A stretch of 64,000 nucleotides of DNA from Nitrosomonas marina (GCF_900110145.1 NZ_FOCP01000015.1:1-64000), one strand, 5' to 3'; numbered from the stretch's first letter, positions 45,861 through 58,023 are shown. Made by a program: numbers and translations. The notes: generated by a model from the sequence alone, not told the origin.

Positions 45861-46739
45861 TTAACCACTATGGCTGTAACTGCCACCGCTAACGCGTTCT
45901 ATCCCCGCCAGATCCAAATGCGAATGTATCTTTCGAAATCCGTTTCCTTTAAATAACTGCTGACAGGCTACAGCTTGATTATATCCATGTTCCAATAACA
46001 ATTCGCCCCCGTCAACCAGAAATACGGGTGCAGTTGAGATTATATGGCGAATACAGGCCAAGCCGTTATCCTGAGTTGATAACGCCAAGCCGGGCTCGAA
46101 ACGCAAGTCTCCTCGTGACAGGTGTGGATCATTCTCGGCGACATAGGGTGGATTGGATACTATCAGATCAAATTTTATGTTTGCTGCAAGTGGGTCAAAC
46201 CAGTTTCCTTGAATGATATGTATATTATCCACAGAGAGTTTCCTGGCGTTCCATTGGGCAATCTCAACGGCATCCATTGAGACATCCACGGCGGTCACAT
46301 GCGCCACTGGCCGTTGTTTGGCTATGGTTATGCCAACTGCACCGCTTCCGGTGCCAAGATCAAGCACATGGCATGGCTGTGACTTTGGTATGTGTGCGAT
46401 CGCGATTTCTACAAGCAACTCGGTTTCGGGGCGCGGAATCAGCACTGCAGGAGAAACTTTGAATGTTAGATCAAAAAATTCGCGCTCACCGGTGAGATAA
46501 GCAACGGGCATACCCTGTTCGCGGTGCAAAACCAGTTTCAGGAATTGCTCGATATCTCCCATAGCCATTTTGTTTTCTGCATGTGCAATCAAGAATGCGT
46601 GATTCACTCTCAACACATGCTGCAACAACACACGCGCGTCAACCCAATCAATTTTTCGACATGACCAGTTTAGTGCTTGCTGAATGGTCAGGGAAAAACC
46701 GGTTAGCATGCACTGCTCACGTAAAATTGGATTCAACAC
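45861..46739 (-). CDS. prmC: Release-factor glutamine methyltransferase
   Basis: 292 residues. S-adenosylmethionine motif VLDLGTGSGAVGITIAKQRP (about 122-141) and the catalytic NPPYVAENDPHL (about 191). It methylates the Gln of the GGQ motif of release factors; the substrate PrfA is encoded directly upstream (36-bp gap). The start could also be the internal ATG 46709; ATG 46739 is the longer choice. Confidence 0.92.
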   Translation of the reverse strand: MLNPILREQCMLTGFSLTIQQALNWSCRKIDWVDARVLLQHVLRVNHAFLIAHAENKMAMGDIEQFLKLVLHREQGMPVAYLTGEREFFDLTFKVSPAVLIPRPETELLVEIAIAHIPKSQPCHVLDLGTGSGAVGITIAKQRPVAHVTAVDVSMDAVEIAQWNARKLSVDNIHIIQGNWFDPLAANIKFDLIVSNPPYVAENDPHLSRGDLRFEPGLALSTQDNGLACIRHIISTAPVFLVDGGELLLEHGYNQAVACQQLFKGNGFRKIHSHLDLAGIERVSGGSYSHSG

Positions 46740-46775
46740 AGTTTTCTGGAATAAACAAATAACAGAAACGTACGA

Positions 46776-47855
46776 TTATTCTTCCATCGAGGCAGCCAGT
46801 TGATCTGCCTGGTGTTCGGCCATCAATGCGGAACATATTTCGTCGAGATCACCATCCATAATCTGATCCATCTTGTACAATGTCAAATTAATGCGATGAT
46901 CTGTTACACGCCCTTGTGGAAAATTATATGTGCGTATGCGCTCCGAGCGCTCTCCTGTTCCAACCAGCGATTTCCGGGTTGCTGCCTGTTCGGCCTGCTG
47001 TACCTGCATTTGCTTTGCATGAATTCGTGCCGCCAGCACACTCATCGCCTGCGCTTTATTTTTATGCTGCGAACGGCCATCCTGACATTCCACCACAATA
47101 CCGGTCGGCAAATGGGTAACTCTGACTGCAGAATCGGTTTTATTGATATGTTGACCACCGGCCCCCGATGCACGGAATGTATCAATTCGCAATTCAGCCG
47201 GATTCAGTTCCACTTCACTGATTTCATCCGCTTCCGGTATTACCGCAACTGTGCATGTCGAGGTATGAACGCGACCCTGCGTCTCGGTGACGGGTACGCG
47301 TTGAACACGATGACCACCGGATTCAAATTTCAAACGTGAATAAGCACCCTGCCCCGTTATTTTGGCGATAATTTCCTTGAAGCCGCCCACGTCCGACGGG
47401 CTTTGAGAAATAATTTCAACCTGCCAGTTTTGTCTTTCGGCATAGCGCGTATACATTCGAAACAGATTACCGGCGAAAAGCGCAGACTCGTCGCCACCAG
47501 TTCCCGCTCGAATTTCCAGAAATATATTACGGTCGTCGTTGGGATCTTTGGGAAGTAATTGTTTCTGCAGTTCAGTCTCGATTATTGCAAGTTTATCCTT
47601 GCCTGACTGCACTTCTGCTTCAGCAAATTCGCGCATCTCTGGATCATCTGACATTTCCCTGGCAGTTTTAATATCTTGCTCGGTTTGCTGATATGCATGA
47701 TACAAATCTACTATAGGTATTATTTCAGCATGTTCGCGTGTCAATTTGCGGAAATTATCGAGATCATCAGTTGCAGTCTCGCTGCTCAACAGCTGATTGA
47801 GTTCTTCCAGACGCACACTGAGCCGTTCGAGTCTGTTGGTCAGGCTGGATTTCAT
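46776..47855 (-). CDS. prfA: Peptide chain release factor 1
   Basis: 359 residues, full length. The GGQ motif ([18 protein letters not shown], Gln near 235) and the stop-codon-recognition region near 185 ([24 protein letters not shown]) are complete. Recognises UAA and UAG. Start ATG 47855 overlaps the end of hemA by 4 bp, so hemA-prfA-prmC is one operon, as in many proteobacteria. Confidence 0.95.
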   Translation of the reverse strand: MKSSLTNRLERLSVRLEELNQLLSSETATDDLDNFRKLTREHAEIIPIVDLYHAYQQTEQDIKTAREMSDDPEMREFAEAEVQSGKDKLAIIETELQKQLLPKDPNDDRNIFLEIRAGTGGDESALFAGNLFRMYTRYAERQNWQVEIISQSPSDVGGFKEIIAKITGQGAYSRLKFESGGHRVQRVPVTETQGRVHTSTCTVAVIPEADEISEVELNPAELRIDTFRASGAGGQHINKTDSAVRVTHLPTGIVVECQDGRSQHKNKAQAMSVLAARIHAKQMQVQQAEQAATRKSLVGTGERSERIRTYNFPQGRVTDHRINLTLYKMDQIMDGDLDEICSALMAEHQADQLAASMEE

Positions 47856-49105
47856 TGCGGCCGATGCAATTGATAAAGCCTGTTAACCAGTTCAACCAGT
47901 TGCTCGCGTTCTGCAGCGTTGGCATGATTTAATGAACTCGATGGAACATGCAGAAACTTATTCATCAGGCCTTGACTTAGGGATTCCATGACTTTCATCG
48001 GATCTTCGCCCTTGGCCAGAAGCTTGCTGGCACGCTCCAGTTCATGCCGTCGATAACGTTCACCCTGGTCACGTAAAGCACGAATAGTCGGAACCAGTTC
48101 ACGCGTTTCCAGCCAACGCATGAAATCGATAACATTATTGTCAATAATCGTTTCGGCCTGTGCAACTGCGCTTTGCCGCGCGTCCATGCCTTCTTTGACA
48201 ATATCTGAAAGATCATCTACATAATACAGAAAAACATCGTCCAATTCGGAAACTTCTGTTTCAACATCCCGTGGCACCGCCAGATCCACAATGAAAATAG
48301 GTCGGTGTTTACGCGTTTTTATAGCCCTTTCAACCATGCCTTTTCCAAGAATCGGCAACGGACTGGCTGTACAGGTTATGACGATGTCGTGCAAAGCCAG
48401 TTGCTCAGGCAAATCGGCCAGTGTAATCGCTCGGGCGTTAAAGCGCTTGGACAGTGCCTGAGCGCGCTCTATGGTGCGGTTTGCGACAGTGATATTCTGG
48501 GGATTGCGCGATGCAAAATGACTGGCACATAAATCGATCATTTCACCGGCACCTATAAACAGCACGCGTTGTTCGCTTATTTCACCGAAAATACGCTCAG
48601 CAAGCCGCGCAGCAGCAGCAGCCATGGATACAGAATTCGTGCCGATTTCGGTCGATGTACGGACTTCCTTCGCTACATAAAACGTATGCTGGAATAATTT
48701 ATGTAGCAGCATTCCTAATGTGCCCGCGTTTTCTGCCGACTTTACAGCACTTTTAAGCTGCCCAAGAATTTGTGGTTCGCCCAGAACCATGGAATCGAGA
48801 CCGCTGGCAACGCGAAACGCATGCTTAACAGCATGTTCACGCATCAGTTTATACAAATAAGGTTCCAGATCATTCGCCGACAAATGATGAAAATCTGCAA
48901 GCCAGCTCATGGCTTCTTCAGGTTTATCCGTACTGCAATAGACCTCTGTACGATTACAGGTTGAAACGATAGCCGCTTCTTTAATTTGATTACGACCGGC
49001 CAGATCATGCAAGGCATCTTCCATGGCATTTTCAGGAAACGTCACCTGTTCGCGCACATCCAGTGGTGCTGTATTATGGTTTATACCAAAGGCAAATAGC
49101 TGCAT
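47852..49105 (-). CDS. hemA: Glutamyl-tRNA reductase
   Basis: 417 residues. Active-site Cys in [11 protein letters not shown] (about residue 50), NADPH-binding [16 protein letters not shown], and the [27 protein letters not shown] stretch, followed by a C-terminal dimerisation domain. Reduces glutamyl-tRNA to glutamate-1-semialdehyde, the first step in tetrapyrrole synthesis, important for a cytochrome-rich cell. First gene of the hemA-prfA-prmC operon. Confidence 0.95.
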   Translation of the reverse strand: MQLFAFGINHNTAPLDVREQVTFPENAMEDALHDLAGRNQIKEAAIVSTCNRTEVYCSTDKPEEAMSWLADFHHLSANDLEPYLYKLMREHAVKHAFRVASGLDSMVLGEPQILGQLKSAVKSAENAGTLGMLLHKLFQHTFYVAKEVRTSTEIGTNSVSMAAAAARLAERIFGEISEQRVLFIGAGEMIDLCASHFASRNPQNITVANRTIERAQALSKRFNARAITLADLPEQLALHDIVITCTASPLPILGKGMVERAIKTRKHRPIFIVDLAVPRDVETEVSELDDVFLYYVDDLSDIVKEGMDARQSAVAQAETIIDNNVIDFMRWLETRELVPTIRALRDQGERYRRHELERASKLLAKGEDPMKVMESLSQGLMNKFLHVPSSSLNHANAAEREQLVELVNRLYQLHRPQ

Positions 49106-49512
49106 GAAAATTTAATGTATAAGCAATTGGCGAAAATCGCAAAGAACAAAGAATGAAAAACCCGTCATTATAATATCAAGAGTATTTAAATACTATCCGT
49201 GTTATTAATTTGTCCATTCTAACGCGAATATGTTCACAAAAGCACTTCATCTCAACGGATTGAGACAGATGGGGCAAATATCAAGCGTTTTCTGGCGCCG
49301 ATTATTTTAACTTGATCGAGAATGGTATTTTTATTTTATTTTGCATCGAAAAACAATGAACTGTGCAACATTATATTTTGGGGGTATACTTCGGCTGCTA
49401 ATGATGTACAGTGTAAAATCAATGTTTTGCACATCGTACTTCAGCTTATTGATTTTAAAACTATCTCTCACTAGCAATTTAGGTGAAAGTAAAATTTAGT
49501 TACGGAGTTTTT
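49106..49512. other. Divergent intergenic region
   Basis: About 400 bp of AT-rich sequence between hemA and the plus-strand gene at 49513. It must carry both promoters. No strong operator palindrome or RNA element was seen. Runs such as TTTTATTTTATTTTGC occur near 49330. Confidence 0.4.
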
Positions 49513-49974
49513 ATGAAAAAAAATATAGCTTACGTTCTTTTATTTCTGGCGCTGAGCATTCCCCTTACGGTTTCTGCCAGTACAAAAGAAGAAAATTCTG
49601 ATACTGTTGAAGCCGAGACAGAAGCGCAACCAGAGGAAACAAATGAACTGGAAAGCGGAAACGGATGGAAAACCGTGCTCATCGCCGAACTGGGCAAATC
49701 AGGAAAAAAAGTAAACATGGTACTTGTTGAACAAAAACGGCATACCGACAAAACTGTTTACAGCAACGCTATTTCCCGTTTATGCCAGGGCGAGGACGAA
49801 TTCTGCAGAGTGCGGTTCTGGAGCGATGCGCGCTTCATACCAGAACGCGCCTCCCTGACAGCCGAGCAGAACAAGCAATTAAAAGCGGATTACCTGTTCA
49901 ATAAAACGGCAGGTATCAGGGAATTGCGCTGGTCTTGCGGCGTTGATCCAAACAGCCAGAATTGCCTTCCTTAA
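49513..49974 (+). CDS. Exported protein of unknown function
   Basis: 153 residues from ATG 49513, which follows ACGGAG by 6 bases; a GTG 49483 start would extend it by 10. Signal peptide (about 1-22, cleaved after VSAS), then an acidic spacer (TKEENSDTVEAETEAQPEETNELES) and a domain with three Cys (LCQGEDEFC; LRWSCGVDPNSQNC). Not recognised. Followed by a bidirectional terminator. Confidence 0.65.
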   Translation: MKKNIAYVLLFLALSIPLTVSASTKEENSDTVEAETEAQPEETNELESGNGWKTVLIAELGKSGKKVNMVLVEQKRHTDKTVYSNAISRLCQGEDEFCRVRFWSDARFIPERASLTAEQNKQLKADYLFNKTAGIRELRWSCGVDPNSQNCLP

Positions 49975-49992
49975 AGGACAACAATGATTTTT

Positions 49993-50032
49993 AAAACGGC
50001 TATACATAATAAATTTTATCTATAGCCGTTTT
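49993..50032. terminator. Bidirectional terminator
   Basis: AAAACGGCTATA (49993-50004) pairs with TATAGCCGTTTT (50021-50032), 12-bp stem, with A/T runs. It lies between convergent genes. Confidence 0.75.
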
Positions 50033-50128
50033 ACATTCTCCAGCATTTTTCAGCTGACAAAACAGCCGATATTACAAGCGACATTACCGTACCTGAAAGT
50101 GCAACAATCGTAAATCAATATACCTATA

Positions 50129-51592
50129 CTATATGTGCAGCGCCCGCTTGTTAGTATCCAGTGAGGCCTCATGCAATACTTCTGATAATGAAGGATGCGC
50201 ATGTACAATGCTGGCAATATCCTCACTGCTGGCAGCAAATTCCATAGCCATCACCGCTTCGGAAATAAGCTCCGAGACATGTGGGCCGAGCATGTGAATA
50301 CCAAGTATGCGATCTGTATCGGCATCTGCTATTACTTTTATGAAACCGGATGTGGTATTCATAGCACGTGCACGGCCGTTGGCAATAAAAGGAAATTGAC
50401 CGACTTTATATGCAACGCCTGCTTTTTTGAGTTCCTGCTCAGTCTTGCCTACCCAGGCAATTTCAGGAGCGGTGTAAATGACCCACGGAATTGTATCAAA
50501 GTTGACTGGCTCGGTTGATTTGAGCTGATGCCCTTTTTCTCTGGCCGCTATGGCCTCGGCGACGGCTACACCCTCCTCCGAGGCCTTGTGCGCCAGCATG
50601 GGTCCACGTACCACATCACCTACCGCATAAACATTTGTCAAATTTGTCTGGCAGTACTCATCTACAGCAATAAAACCGCGCTCATCCAGATCAAGACCGC
50701 TTTCATCGGCTTCCAGGTCCCTAGTATTCGGCACCCTGCCAATGGCTACAATTAATTTGTCAACTTCAAGTTTCTGCTCATTTCCGTCTGCATCCCGATA
50801 TTGAACTGTAACGGATTTTTTACTGGTTTTAATAGATTCTATTTCAATACCCGTATGGATAGCCAGGCCTGGTTCCTTGGAAAAGATTTTCTTTGCTTCT
50901 TTTGCGATTTGGTCATCGGCAGCGGCAAGAAAATCGGGCATGGCTTCGAGCACTGTCACTTCCGAACCCAAACGACGCCAGACGCTACCCATTTCCAGGC
51001 CTATAACACCTGCACCTATCACCCCCAGATTCGCTGGAACCTCGGACAAATCCAATGCGCCGACGTTATCAAGTATCTTTTCATTGTCAATGTCAATCAT
51101 CGGTAATTGCCGTGGTACCGAGCCTGTAGCTACTATGACATATCGGGCCTGAATTGTTTGCTTATTCTCACCGTCATTGACTTCTACACGCCAGGTATCA
51201 TCTTTATCAGTGCGCTTGAGGAGTCTTCCCGTACCCAGCATCGACTTAACCTTGTTTTTTTTAAATAAGGAAGCAATACCAGTGGTAAACGTTGTAACAA
51301 TTTTGTCTTTTCTGGCAATCATCGCCGGCACATCCACTGTAGCGTTTTCTACCTGAATACCATGCGCCGAAATTTTATGTTGGATTTGAAAATATTGCTC
51401 CGAAGATTCGAGTAAGGCCTTTGAAGGAATGCAACCGACATTAAGACAAGTTCCTCCGAGACTTGCGCGACCGCGCGCATTTTTCCACGCGTCGATACAC
51501 ACTGTATTCAAGCCAAGCTGCGCACAGCGAATCGCCGCAACATATCCGCCGGGACCGCCACCAATAACTGCCACGTCTGCTATTTCTGACAT
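50129..51592 (-). CDS. lpdA: Dihydrolipoamide dehydrogenase
   Basis: 487 residues, flavoprotein. FAD-binding [17 protein letters not shown] at the start, redox-active disulfide [16 protein letters not shown] (about 47-63), NAD-binding [17 protein letters not shown], and the C-terminal [13 protein letters not shown] with catalytic His. It is the E3 subunit for pyruvate, 2-oxoglutarate or glycine complexes. No E1/E2 genes adjoin it here. Single-gene unit, terminator between it and 49974. Confidence 0.93.
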   Translation of the reverse strand: MSEIADVAVIGGGPGGYVAAIRCAQLGLNTVCIDAWKNARGRASLGGTCLNVGCIPSKALLESSEQYFQIQHKISAHGIQVENATVDVPAMIARKDKIVTTFTTGIASLFKKNKVKSMLGTGRLLKRTDKDDTWRVEVNDGENKQTIQARYVIVATGSVPRQLPMIDIDNEKILDNVGALDLSEVPANLGVIGAGVIGLEMGSVWRRLGSEVTVLEAMPDFLAAADDQIAKEAKKIFSKEPGLAIHTGIEIESIKTSKKSVTVQYRDADGNEQKLEVDKLIVAIGRVPNTRDLEADESGLDLDERGFIAVDEYCQTNLTNVYAVGDVVRGPMLAHKASEEGVAVAEAIAAREKGHQLKSTEPVNFDTIPWVIYTAPEIAWVGKTEQELKKAGVAYKVGQFPFIANGRARAMNTTSGFIKVIADADTDRILGIHMLGPHVSELISEAVMAMEFAASSEDIASIVHAHPSLSEVLHEASLDTNKRALHI

Positions 51593-51868
51593 ATTTTTTC
51601 TTTCGTATTAATTAATCTGGCTTGCTATTTTACTAAAGTTTAAAGTTTGGCAAAGCAATAAACGCAACAGGCTAGCACAATAATAATCTGTTGCCTGTAT
51701 ATAAAACAACATTCGGTTAAACGCTAAACCTGCTTGAATATCCATCCGCTCAAGGTAAAATATCACACATTTTGTCTTCAACAGTGGCTTGTATGGCTTT
51801 TATCTTCAGCCTGATCGTGGATACATTTATCCGCATCTGCACGATAAAGCAAAACCACGATATTTATT

Positions 51869-53902
51869 ATGTTCGAATTTGTATCTAATCTGGGTCGGTG
51901 GGCGCAATTAACAGCTAATCTGATTTTGTTTGGCAGTTGTTTTTTTCTTGCCATCACCTGGCAGAAAAAAACAGTGCTTGAGATTCCATCTTCATGGCTT
52001 TCCCGGCTCGAAAAGGGTTTTACCTGGCTGGCGGCGCTGGTTGTAGTTGGCCTGATCGTTGTTCTGGCGTCAACAACTGGAGAAGCAACCGGTGATGTAT
52101 CCAATGCTCTGGATCCTGCAGCATGGCAGCAGTTTATCTGGCAGACCAAGGTCGGATTTATCGCGTTGATCCGTGTCATACTGGCTGCAATGCTGTTCAT
52201 TGTAATTATCGGATTGTTACGCAAAAACCGGGCACGCTGGCATTATGGCGTTTGCGCTTTGTTCGCGTCATTACCCTTGATTGCAGGGACATTTGTCAGC
52301 CATTCAAGCGCTGATGAAATGTCGCTTGTTTCTATCGCGCCTTTTGCGCTGCATATACTGCTGGCCGGAATATGGTTTGGCGGATTGCCTGTGTTTATGT
52401 TGATTATTCTGAACAGTAACAGAGAATTTGACAAAGTCACTCGTGTACTCAATGCCACATTTCTGAAGAAATTCTCCGACATGGCGCTTCCGGTTATGGT
52501 GTTACTGATAGTCACTGGATTAATCGTGACCGATCGTATGATAGAAGATGATTATCATACCCTGGTATCAAGCCCCTATGGCTGGTTGTTAAATCTGAAA
52601 CTGATGATGCTGATGTTCATTCTGGCCATTGCATACAAGGTGCGTACCACATGGCTGCCTCTGTTTTCACAGGTTGATATCAATGATCAGATCAGGCGGG
52701 GTATCGCTCATCTGAGAAAATGGATACGGCTGGAATTACTACTGGCCCTGGTGCTGATGTTTGTAGCCACAATTCTGGCCAACACACTGCCTGCCAAGCA
52801 CACAATCATCGAGCACTGGCCGTTTCCTTTCCGATTCGCATTTGACAGCACCTCGGAAGAATCGCTTGATGAAGTATTGTTCTGGTCCGGTTTCCTATTA
52901 TTTTCGATTGCGCTATGTCTTGTCTGGATGGGCATGCATTTACGCTGGAACTGGAAAAATAAATTTTTTCTGCCGAGCGCGCTGGCTGTTGCTGCCATGG
53001 CCGTTGCGCTGCCACCGATCACAATCGAAGCCTATCCTGAAACCTATATGAAACCGCAAATTCCCTTTGATACACTGTCAATATCGCATGGCTCGCATCT
53101 GTTTGCCGAACACTGTGCGGATTGTCATGGTCCACAGGGTAAAGGCAACGGCAGACTCGCCCAGACATTATCAACCAGCCCGACCGATCTGCTTACTGAA
53201 CCGCACACGGTCCGGCACACCGTTGGCAATTTTTATCATTGGATAGCACGTGGTGTACCTGGCACCAGTATGCCAGGTTTCGCCAATATTCTGACCGATG
53301 AAGAAATCTGGGATGTGGTCAATTTCCTGCATGCCCTGTCACGCGGATTTGATGCTCGTTTGCTCGGCACCATGATTATTCCTGAAGTACCGGCTATTGC
53401 TGCACCAGTCTTTTATTACTCAGCCAGTGGCGGCGGCAGTGGCGATCTTAAGGATTTTCGTTACAACAAGAATACTATACTGGTTTTTTTCTCCTGGCCG
53501 CAGTCGCAGCAACGACTGATTCAGCTCAAACATGCGTATGAGCGTGTAACACAGGATCATAATGCTGAGATTCTTGCGATTCCGATGCAAAAGCTCGATC
53601 AACAGGAGTTACAGGAAATCAGCGATCTTGCACCTTTCCCGGTTGTCACGGAAGGTTCTGCAGAAATCACCGACACATACCTGCTTTATCGGCGGGTCAG
53701 AGCTGTGCCGGACTTAAACGGCGCTGGTTTGCTACCTGTACATATGGAATTCATGATTGACCGTTTTGGTTATTTACGTGCGCGCTGGAACGCGCAATTT
53801 GAAGGCTTCGGTTGGCAAAATATCAATGCGTTGACACAACAACTGGCACTGCTCAACCAAGAGAGTGAAATCATGCCGCCACCCGACGACCATGCGCATT
53901 AG
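51869..53902 (+). CDS. CopD-type membrane domain fused to cytochrome c
   Basis: 677 residues. Residues 1-385 have about nine hydrophobic segments and a CopD (copper resistance D) core with LHILLAGIWFGGLPVFML and FSDMALPVMVLLIVTGL. A cytochrome c domain follows with CADCH (416-420) and a probable axial Met in GTSMPGF. The last ~170 residues (KNTILVFFSWPQSQQRLIQ..., PFPVVTEGSAEI) look like a peroxiredoxin/SCO-type fold without clear catalytic Cys. Probably an inner-membrane copper-related redox protein. Confidence 0.8.
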   Translation: MFEFVSNLGRWAQLTANLILFGSCFFLAITWQKKTVLEIPSSWLSRLEKGFTWLAALVVVGLIVVLASTTGEATGDVSNALDPAAWQQFIWQTKVGFIALIRVILAAMLFIVIIGLLRKNRARWHYGVCALFASLPLIAGTFVSHSSADEMSLVSIAPFALHILLAGIWFGGLPVFMLIILNSNREFDKVTRVLNATFLKKFSDMALPVMVLLIVTGLIVTDRMIEDDYHTLVSSPYGWLLNLKLMMLMFILAIAYKVRTTWLPLFSQVDINDQIRRGIAHLRKWIRLELLLALVLMFVATILANTLPAKHTIIEHWPFPFRFAFDSTSEESLDEVLFWSGFLLFSIALCLVWMGMHLRWNWKNKFFLPSALAVAAMAVALPPITIEAYPETYMKPQIPFDTLSISHGSHLFAEHCADCHGPQGKGNGRLAQTLSTSPTDLLTEPHTVRHTVGNFYHWIARGVPGTSMPGFANILTDEEIWDVVNFLHALSRGFDARLLGTMIIPEVPAIAAPVFYYSASGGGSGDLKDFRYNKNTILVFFSWPQSQQRLIQLKHAYERVTQDHNAEILAIPMQKLDQQELQEISDLAPFPVVTEGSAEITDTYLLYRRVRAVPDLNGAGLLPVHMEFMIDRFGYLRARWNAQFEGFGWQNINALTQQLALLNQESEIMPPPDDHAH

Positions 53903-53933
53903 TATGATGAGATATGGATTACCCTGTTTTGTT

Positions 53934-54764
53934 TTATCCGTACAGCTGGCGCCTCAGACCGCAGCGCGTCAGTATAATCGCGCTGATTTCCTCTATCGAG
54001 ATCCGCGTCGTATCAAGATATGGAACGCTGCATTTACGGAACAGCGATTCCTGCCACTGAATTTCTTTCTCACACTGTTCAAGCGATGCGTATTGACTGT
54101 TCGGACGACGCTCGCTACGGATTGAGTGCAGTTGTGCTGCACTCAGAGTCAGTCCGAATAGTTTGCTTTTAACGTTTTCCAATACTTGTGGCAAAGCATG
54201 CCTATGCATATCATCCGGTGTCAACGGATAATTGGCGGCAGCGATTCCATATTGCAACCCCAGGTACAGACATGTGGGCGTTTTTCCCGTACGGGATATA
54301 CCAATTAAAATAATGTCAGCCTCGGCATAGTGCTTGGGACTGATACCGTCGTCATGAGCAAGTACGTAATTAATGGCCGCAATCCGCTTGAAATACGATA
54401 AATGATGCTGCAACCCGTGAGAGCGACCGGCCATGCGGGCAAACGGCAGGTGCAGCTCCTCCTCGATGGAGCGGATAAACGTTTCAAAGAAATCAAAAAT
54501 ACGGCAATTGGACTGTTTGATAACCTCAAGTACTTCAGGATTTAGCAGCGTACTGAATACCAGTGGCCGGCAGTCATCTTGCTCGGCAGCTTCATTGATT
54601 CTTATCGATACGGTCCGGGCTTTTTCGATATCATCCAGAAAGGGTACGCTGACGACTTCCCATGCGATACCATCAAATTGCGTCAACAGGCTGTGTCCAA
54701 GTGTTTCCGCGGTTATTCCAGTACGGTCAGACAGATAGAAAACGGTCCGCTGCTGCTTATTCAT
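53934..54764 (-). CDS. ppsR: PEP synthetase regulatory protein
   Basis: 276 residues starting at ATG 54764 ([23 protein letters not shown]), the family's usual N terminus; longer frames upstream are spurious overlap with ppsA. The P-loop is [15 protein letters not shown] (DUF299). It is a bifunctional kinase/pyrophosphorylase that inactivates or reactivates PEP synthase. It overlaps the end of ppsA by 8 bp, so the enzyme and its regulator are in one operon. Confidence 0.93.
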   Translation of the reverse strand: MNKQQRTVFYLSDRTGITAETLGHSLLTQFDGIAWEVVSVPFLDDIEKARTVSIRINEAAEQDDCRPLVFSTLLNPEVLEVIKQSNCRIFDFFETFIRSIEEELHLPFARMAGRSHGLQHHLSYFKRIAAINYVLAHDDGISPKHYAEADIILIGISRTGKTPTCLYLGLQYGIAAANYPLTPDDMHRHALPQVLENVKSKLFGLTLSAAQLHSIRSERRPNSQYASLEQCEKEIQWQESLFRKCSVPYLDTTRISIEEISAIILTRCGLRRQLYG

Positions 54765-57162
54765 GCCGGTTTTTTGCCAAATCAAGCCATGTTTGCATAA
54801 CCGAATCCGGATTGAGCGAGAGGCTGCTGATACCCTGATCGTAAAGCCAATGCGCAAAATCCGGATAATCCGAAGGGGCCTGCCCACAGATACCAACATA
54901 TTTGTTCTGTTTGCGGCAGGCATCTATCGCCATTTTCAGCAATTTTTTTACCGCAGGATTGCGCTCATCGAACACATGTGAAATCAGGGCCGAATCACGG
55001 TCAATACCAAGCGTCAGCTGCGTCATATCGTTTGATCCAATGGAAAAACCATCAAAAAATTGCAGAAATTCGTCTGCAAGCAATGCATTGGATGGAATCT
55101 CGCACATCATGATCAATCGCAGACCATTAGCACCACGTTCGAGTCCCTGCGATGCCAGCAGCGCTGAAATCTGTTCGGCCTCTTGCAATGTGCGGCAGAA
55201 CGGGATCATGACCTCTAGATTGGTCAGCCCCATTTCATTACGCACCTTGCGCAGCGCCCTGCATTCCAGTTCAAAGCAATCCTTGAAATCGGGGGAAAAA
55301 TAACGGGAAGCGCCGCGAAAACCAATCATGGGATTTTCTTCATGAGGTTCATACCGGTCACCCGCGATCAAATTTGCATATTCGTTAGATTTGAAATCAG
55401 ACGTTCGCACGATAACCGGATGCGGATAAAATGCGGCTGCCAAAGTAGCGATTCCTTCAGTTAGTTTTCCAACATAAAAATCGACGGGATTTTTGTAACC
55501 GGCGGCGCGTTTGCCGACTTCCCTCTTCAAGTCATCTGGAAGCTGGTCGAATTCAAGCAGTGCTTTCGGATGCACACCAATGGTATTACTGATAATGAAT
55601 TCCAGTCGTGCAAGACCAACGCCATGATTGGGAATACGGGAAAATGAAAATGCGTATGACGGGTTGCCGACATTAATCATGATTTTAACCGGAAGCTCAG
55701 GTAGCTCCCCAGCACTGACACTGCTATGTTCGTAATTTAACTTACCCTCATACACATAACCCGTGTCGCCTTCGGCACAGGAAACCGTCACAGCAGCGCC
55801 ATTTCGAATGCTGGTCGTTGCATCGCCACAGCCGACTACCGCCGGGATACCCATCTCTCTTGCAATAATAGCGGCATGACAAGTACGACCGCCACGATTG
55901 GTAACGATAGCAGCAGCACGTTTCATAATGGGTTCCCAATCCGGGTCCGTCATATCAGTGACTAGCACGTCGCCAGGCTGAATTTCGTGCATTTGATCAA
56001 TGCTCATGATCTGGCGCGCGGCCCCTTGGCCTATTTTCTGTCCGATTGCGCGCCCTTCAACCAGTACTGTACCTTTGTCAACCAGTCGAAAACGCTCCAT
56101 GACCGGCTTGTCCCGGCTTTCTACAGTCTCTGGTCTAGCCTGAACAATGTATAACTGACCATCCACTCCGTCCAGCGCCCATTCAATATCCATCGGGCGG
56201 CCATAATGCTGTTCGATGATCAGCCCCTGATGCGCCAACGCCTCAATTTGACTGTCTGACAAGGCAAATCGCTTGCGCCGCTCATCATCAACATCACGAA
56301 TTAGTGTCGCCGCTTCACCGGGAACGCGGCTGCCAGCGTAGATCATTTCTAAAGCCTTGGAACCCATACGCCGTGAAAGTATCGCGGGTCGCCCAGCTCT
56401 CAATCCGGTTTTATACACATAATATTCGTCCGGATTGACTGTACCCTGAACAATGGTCTCTCCAAGTCCGTATGCCGCTGTGATGAAAACAGCGTCGCGG
56501 AAACCGGATTCAGTGTCCAGTGTAAACATGACGCCGCTGGCACCCAGGTCACTGCGCACCATTTTCTGGATTCCAGCCGACAAATACACCTTGTCGTGTG
56601 GAAAATTCTGATGTACCCGGTACGCAATGGCTCGGTCGTTATAGAGCGAGGCAAACACAATTTTGATTGCTTCAAACAACGCATCCAGCCCGCTAATATT
56701 CAATAAGGTCTCCTGCTGTCCGGCAAACGAGGCGTCCTCCAGGTCTTCAGCAGTTGCAGAAGAACGTACAGCAAATGATATTTCTTCACTGTCCGCAAAG
56801 TCAGCAGTCAGTTTCTCGTAGGCGTGTGTGACTGCCTGTCTAATGCTGTCCGGCATAGTCGATTGATAGACCCACTCACGTATTGTCCTGCCCGCTACGG
56901 TCAACGCAGAGATATCGTCGACATCCAGCGAATCCAGTACATTGTTGATGCGATCGACAAGCTGATTGGCCTCCAGAAATTCTTGATAAGCCGCAGTCGT
57001 CGTCGCGAAACCGGGAGGTACATTGACCCCGGCCCGAGAAAGATGATAAATCATTTCTCCGAGTGAAGCATTTTTACCACCCACGCGCCCCACATCGTTC
57101 ATCTTCAGCTGATCAAACCATAGGATATACTCAGTCATTATATGCAAACTCCTGTCGATCAT
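54757..57162 (-). CDS. ppsA: Phosphoenolpyruvate synthase
   Basis: 801 residues. N-terminal ATP-grasp domain ([34 protein letters not shown]), the phosphohistidine domain [23 protein letters not shown] (His about 434) and the C-terminal barrel with [16 protein letters not shown] and [14 protein letters not shown] (Cys). It makes PEP from pyruvate and ATP, needed for gluconeogenesis in an autotroph. Start at ATG 57162 (MIDRSLHIM) or ATG 57138 ([11 protein letters not shown]), the latter the usual family start. Confidence 0.93.
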   Translation of the reverse strand: MIDRSLHIMTEYILWFDQLKMNDVGRVGGKNASLGEMIYHLSRAGVNVPPGFATTTAAYQEFLEANQLVDRINNVLDSLDVDDISALTVAGRTIREWVYQSTMPDSIRQAVTHAYEKLTADFADSEEISFAVRSSATAEDLEDASFAGQQETLLNISGLDALFEAIKIVFASLYNDRAIAYRVHQNFPHDKVYLSAGIQKMVRSDLGASGVMFTLDTESGFRDAVFITAAYGLGETIVQGTVNPDEYYVYKTGLRAGRPAILSRRMGSKALEMIYAGSRVPGEAATLIRDVDDERRKRFALSDSQIEALAHQGLIIEQHYGRPMDIEWALDGVDGQLYIVQARPETVESRDKPVMERFRLVDKGTVLVEGRAIGQKIGQGAARQIMSIDQMHEIQPGDVLVTDMTDPDWEPIMKRAAAIVTNRGGRTCHAAIIAREMGIPAVVGCGDATTSIRNGAAVTVSCAEGDTGYVYEGKLNYEHSSVSAGELPELPVKIMINVGNPSYAFSFSRIPNHGVGLARLEFIISNTIGVHPKALLEFDQLPDDLKREVGKRAAGYKNPVDFYVGKLTEGIATLAAAFYPHPVIVRTSDFKSNEYANLIAGDRYEPHEENPMIGFRGASRYFSPDFKDCFELECRALRKVRNEMGLTNLEVMIPFCRTLQEAEQISALLASQGLERGANGLRLIMMCEIPSNALLADEFLQFFDGFSIGSNDMTQLTLGIDRDSALISHVFDERNPAVKKLLKMAIDACRKQNKYVGICGQAPSDYPDFAHWLYDQGISSLSLNPDSVMQTWLDLAKNRHE

Positions 57163-57365
57163 TCATTGGTTGAACTCCATCTGGATTAAGATATAGTTCA
57201 ATATTCAAACTTCAATTGTAGCCTAAAGTACCTAGATCACTCTGTATTGTTTTTTGCTAAAAGTGTTATAAACAGTGATCAATAGGCTTAAACTGATGCA
57301 TGAACGTCGTCAAGCATGATTAAAGCGCAAGAGCTAAATCATTTATTCATATACACTATTAAAAA

Positions 57366-57958
57366 ATGATTTATGAATTACTTAAACTGGCACATATCAT
57401 CGGCGCCATTCTGATTGGCGGCGGTTTAATCGGCGTATGGATACACGATATGCGATCGCGCCAATCCAGCGAATTGGTCCGTTTTTCGGAATCCGTACGC
57501 AACATCGCATATTTTACGATGCAGTAGTCGTACCGGGCGCAGTTATGTTGCTCATTTCGGGCAGCTGGTTGATCGCTGTTTTCCATGACGGCTGGAGCTT
57601 CATTCATACTCCATGGCTTGCCGGCATGGTGCTTCTATTCATCTTTGAATTTATTGAAGGCAACACAGTGATTCGCATTTATTTTGTCCGGTTAAACCGC
57701 CTGGCAGAGAAAGCCTTGCAAACAGCTAAGTTCACACCGGAACTGAGGCGGACCCGCGCACAAAACATCCCAACATTTACACATTTTCTTGATTTGCCGA
57801 TCCTGCTCCTGATTGTCATGCTTGGCGTACTTAAACCGGATAACTGGCTGCTGCTGATCTATGGCACGATCTTTGCTATTGTCACTGCGGCGGCTTTAAT
57901 GCTGCTGGTTACCCGTTTATATCCACATTATGAACAAAATTATAATACTGGGAGGTGA
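57366..57958 (+). pseudogene. DUF2269 membrane protein, frameshifted
   Basis: The frame from ATG 57366 reads MIYELLKLAHIIGAILIGGG, LIGVWIHDMRSRQS... and stops after NIAYFTMQ. The next frame continues FYDAVVVPGAVMLLISGSWL to 57958. One more T in the T4 run (57512-57515) would join them as ...NIAYFYDAVVVPG..., the continuous sequence expected for DUF2269 (predicted integral membrane, four to five helices). Either a real disruption or a sequencing error in the T run. Confidence 0.75.
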
Positions 57959-58023
57959 ATGTTTCTAACCATGTACGTATTGATGCATCATCACTTCAAC
58001 GCCGCCTGCATCGTCTTTACACG

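Noticed and set aside
51778-52224. Minus-strand frame opposite the CopD fusion start
   Set aside because: Low-information sequence opposite clear CopD membrane helices.
54765-54923. N-terminal extension of ppsR
   Set aside because: The extra 53 residues overlap the ppsA coding end and have no family support; the normal ppsR start is at 54764.
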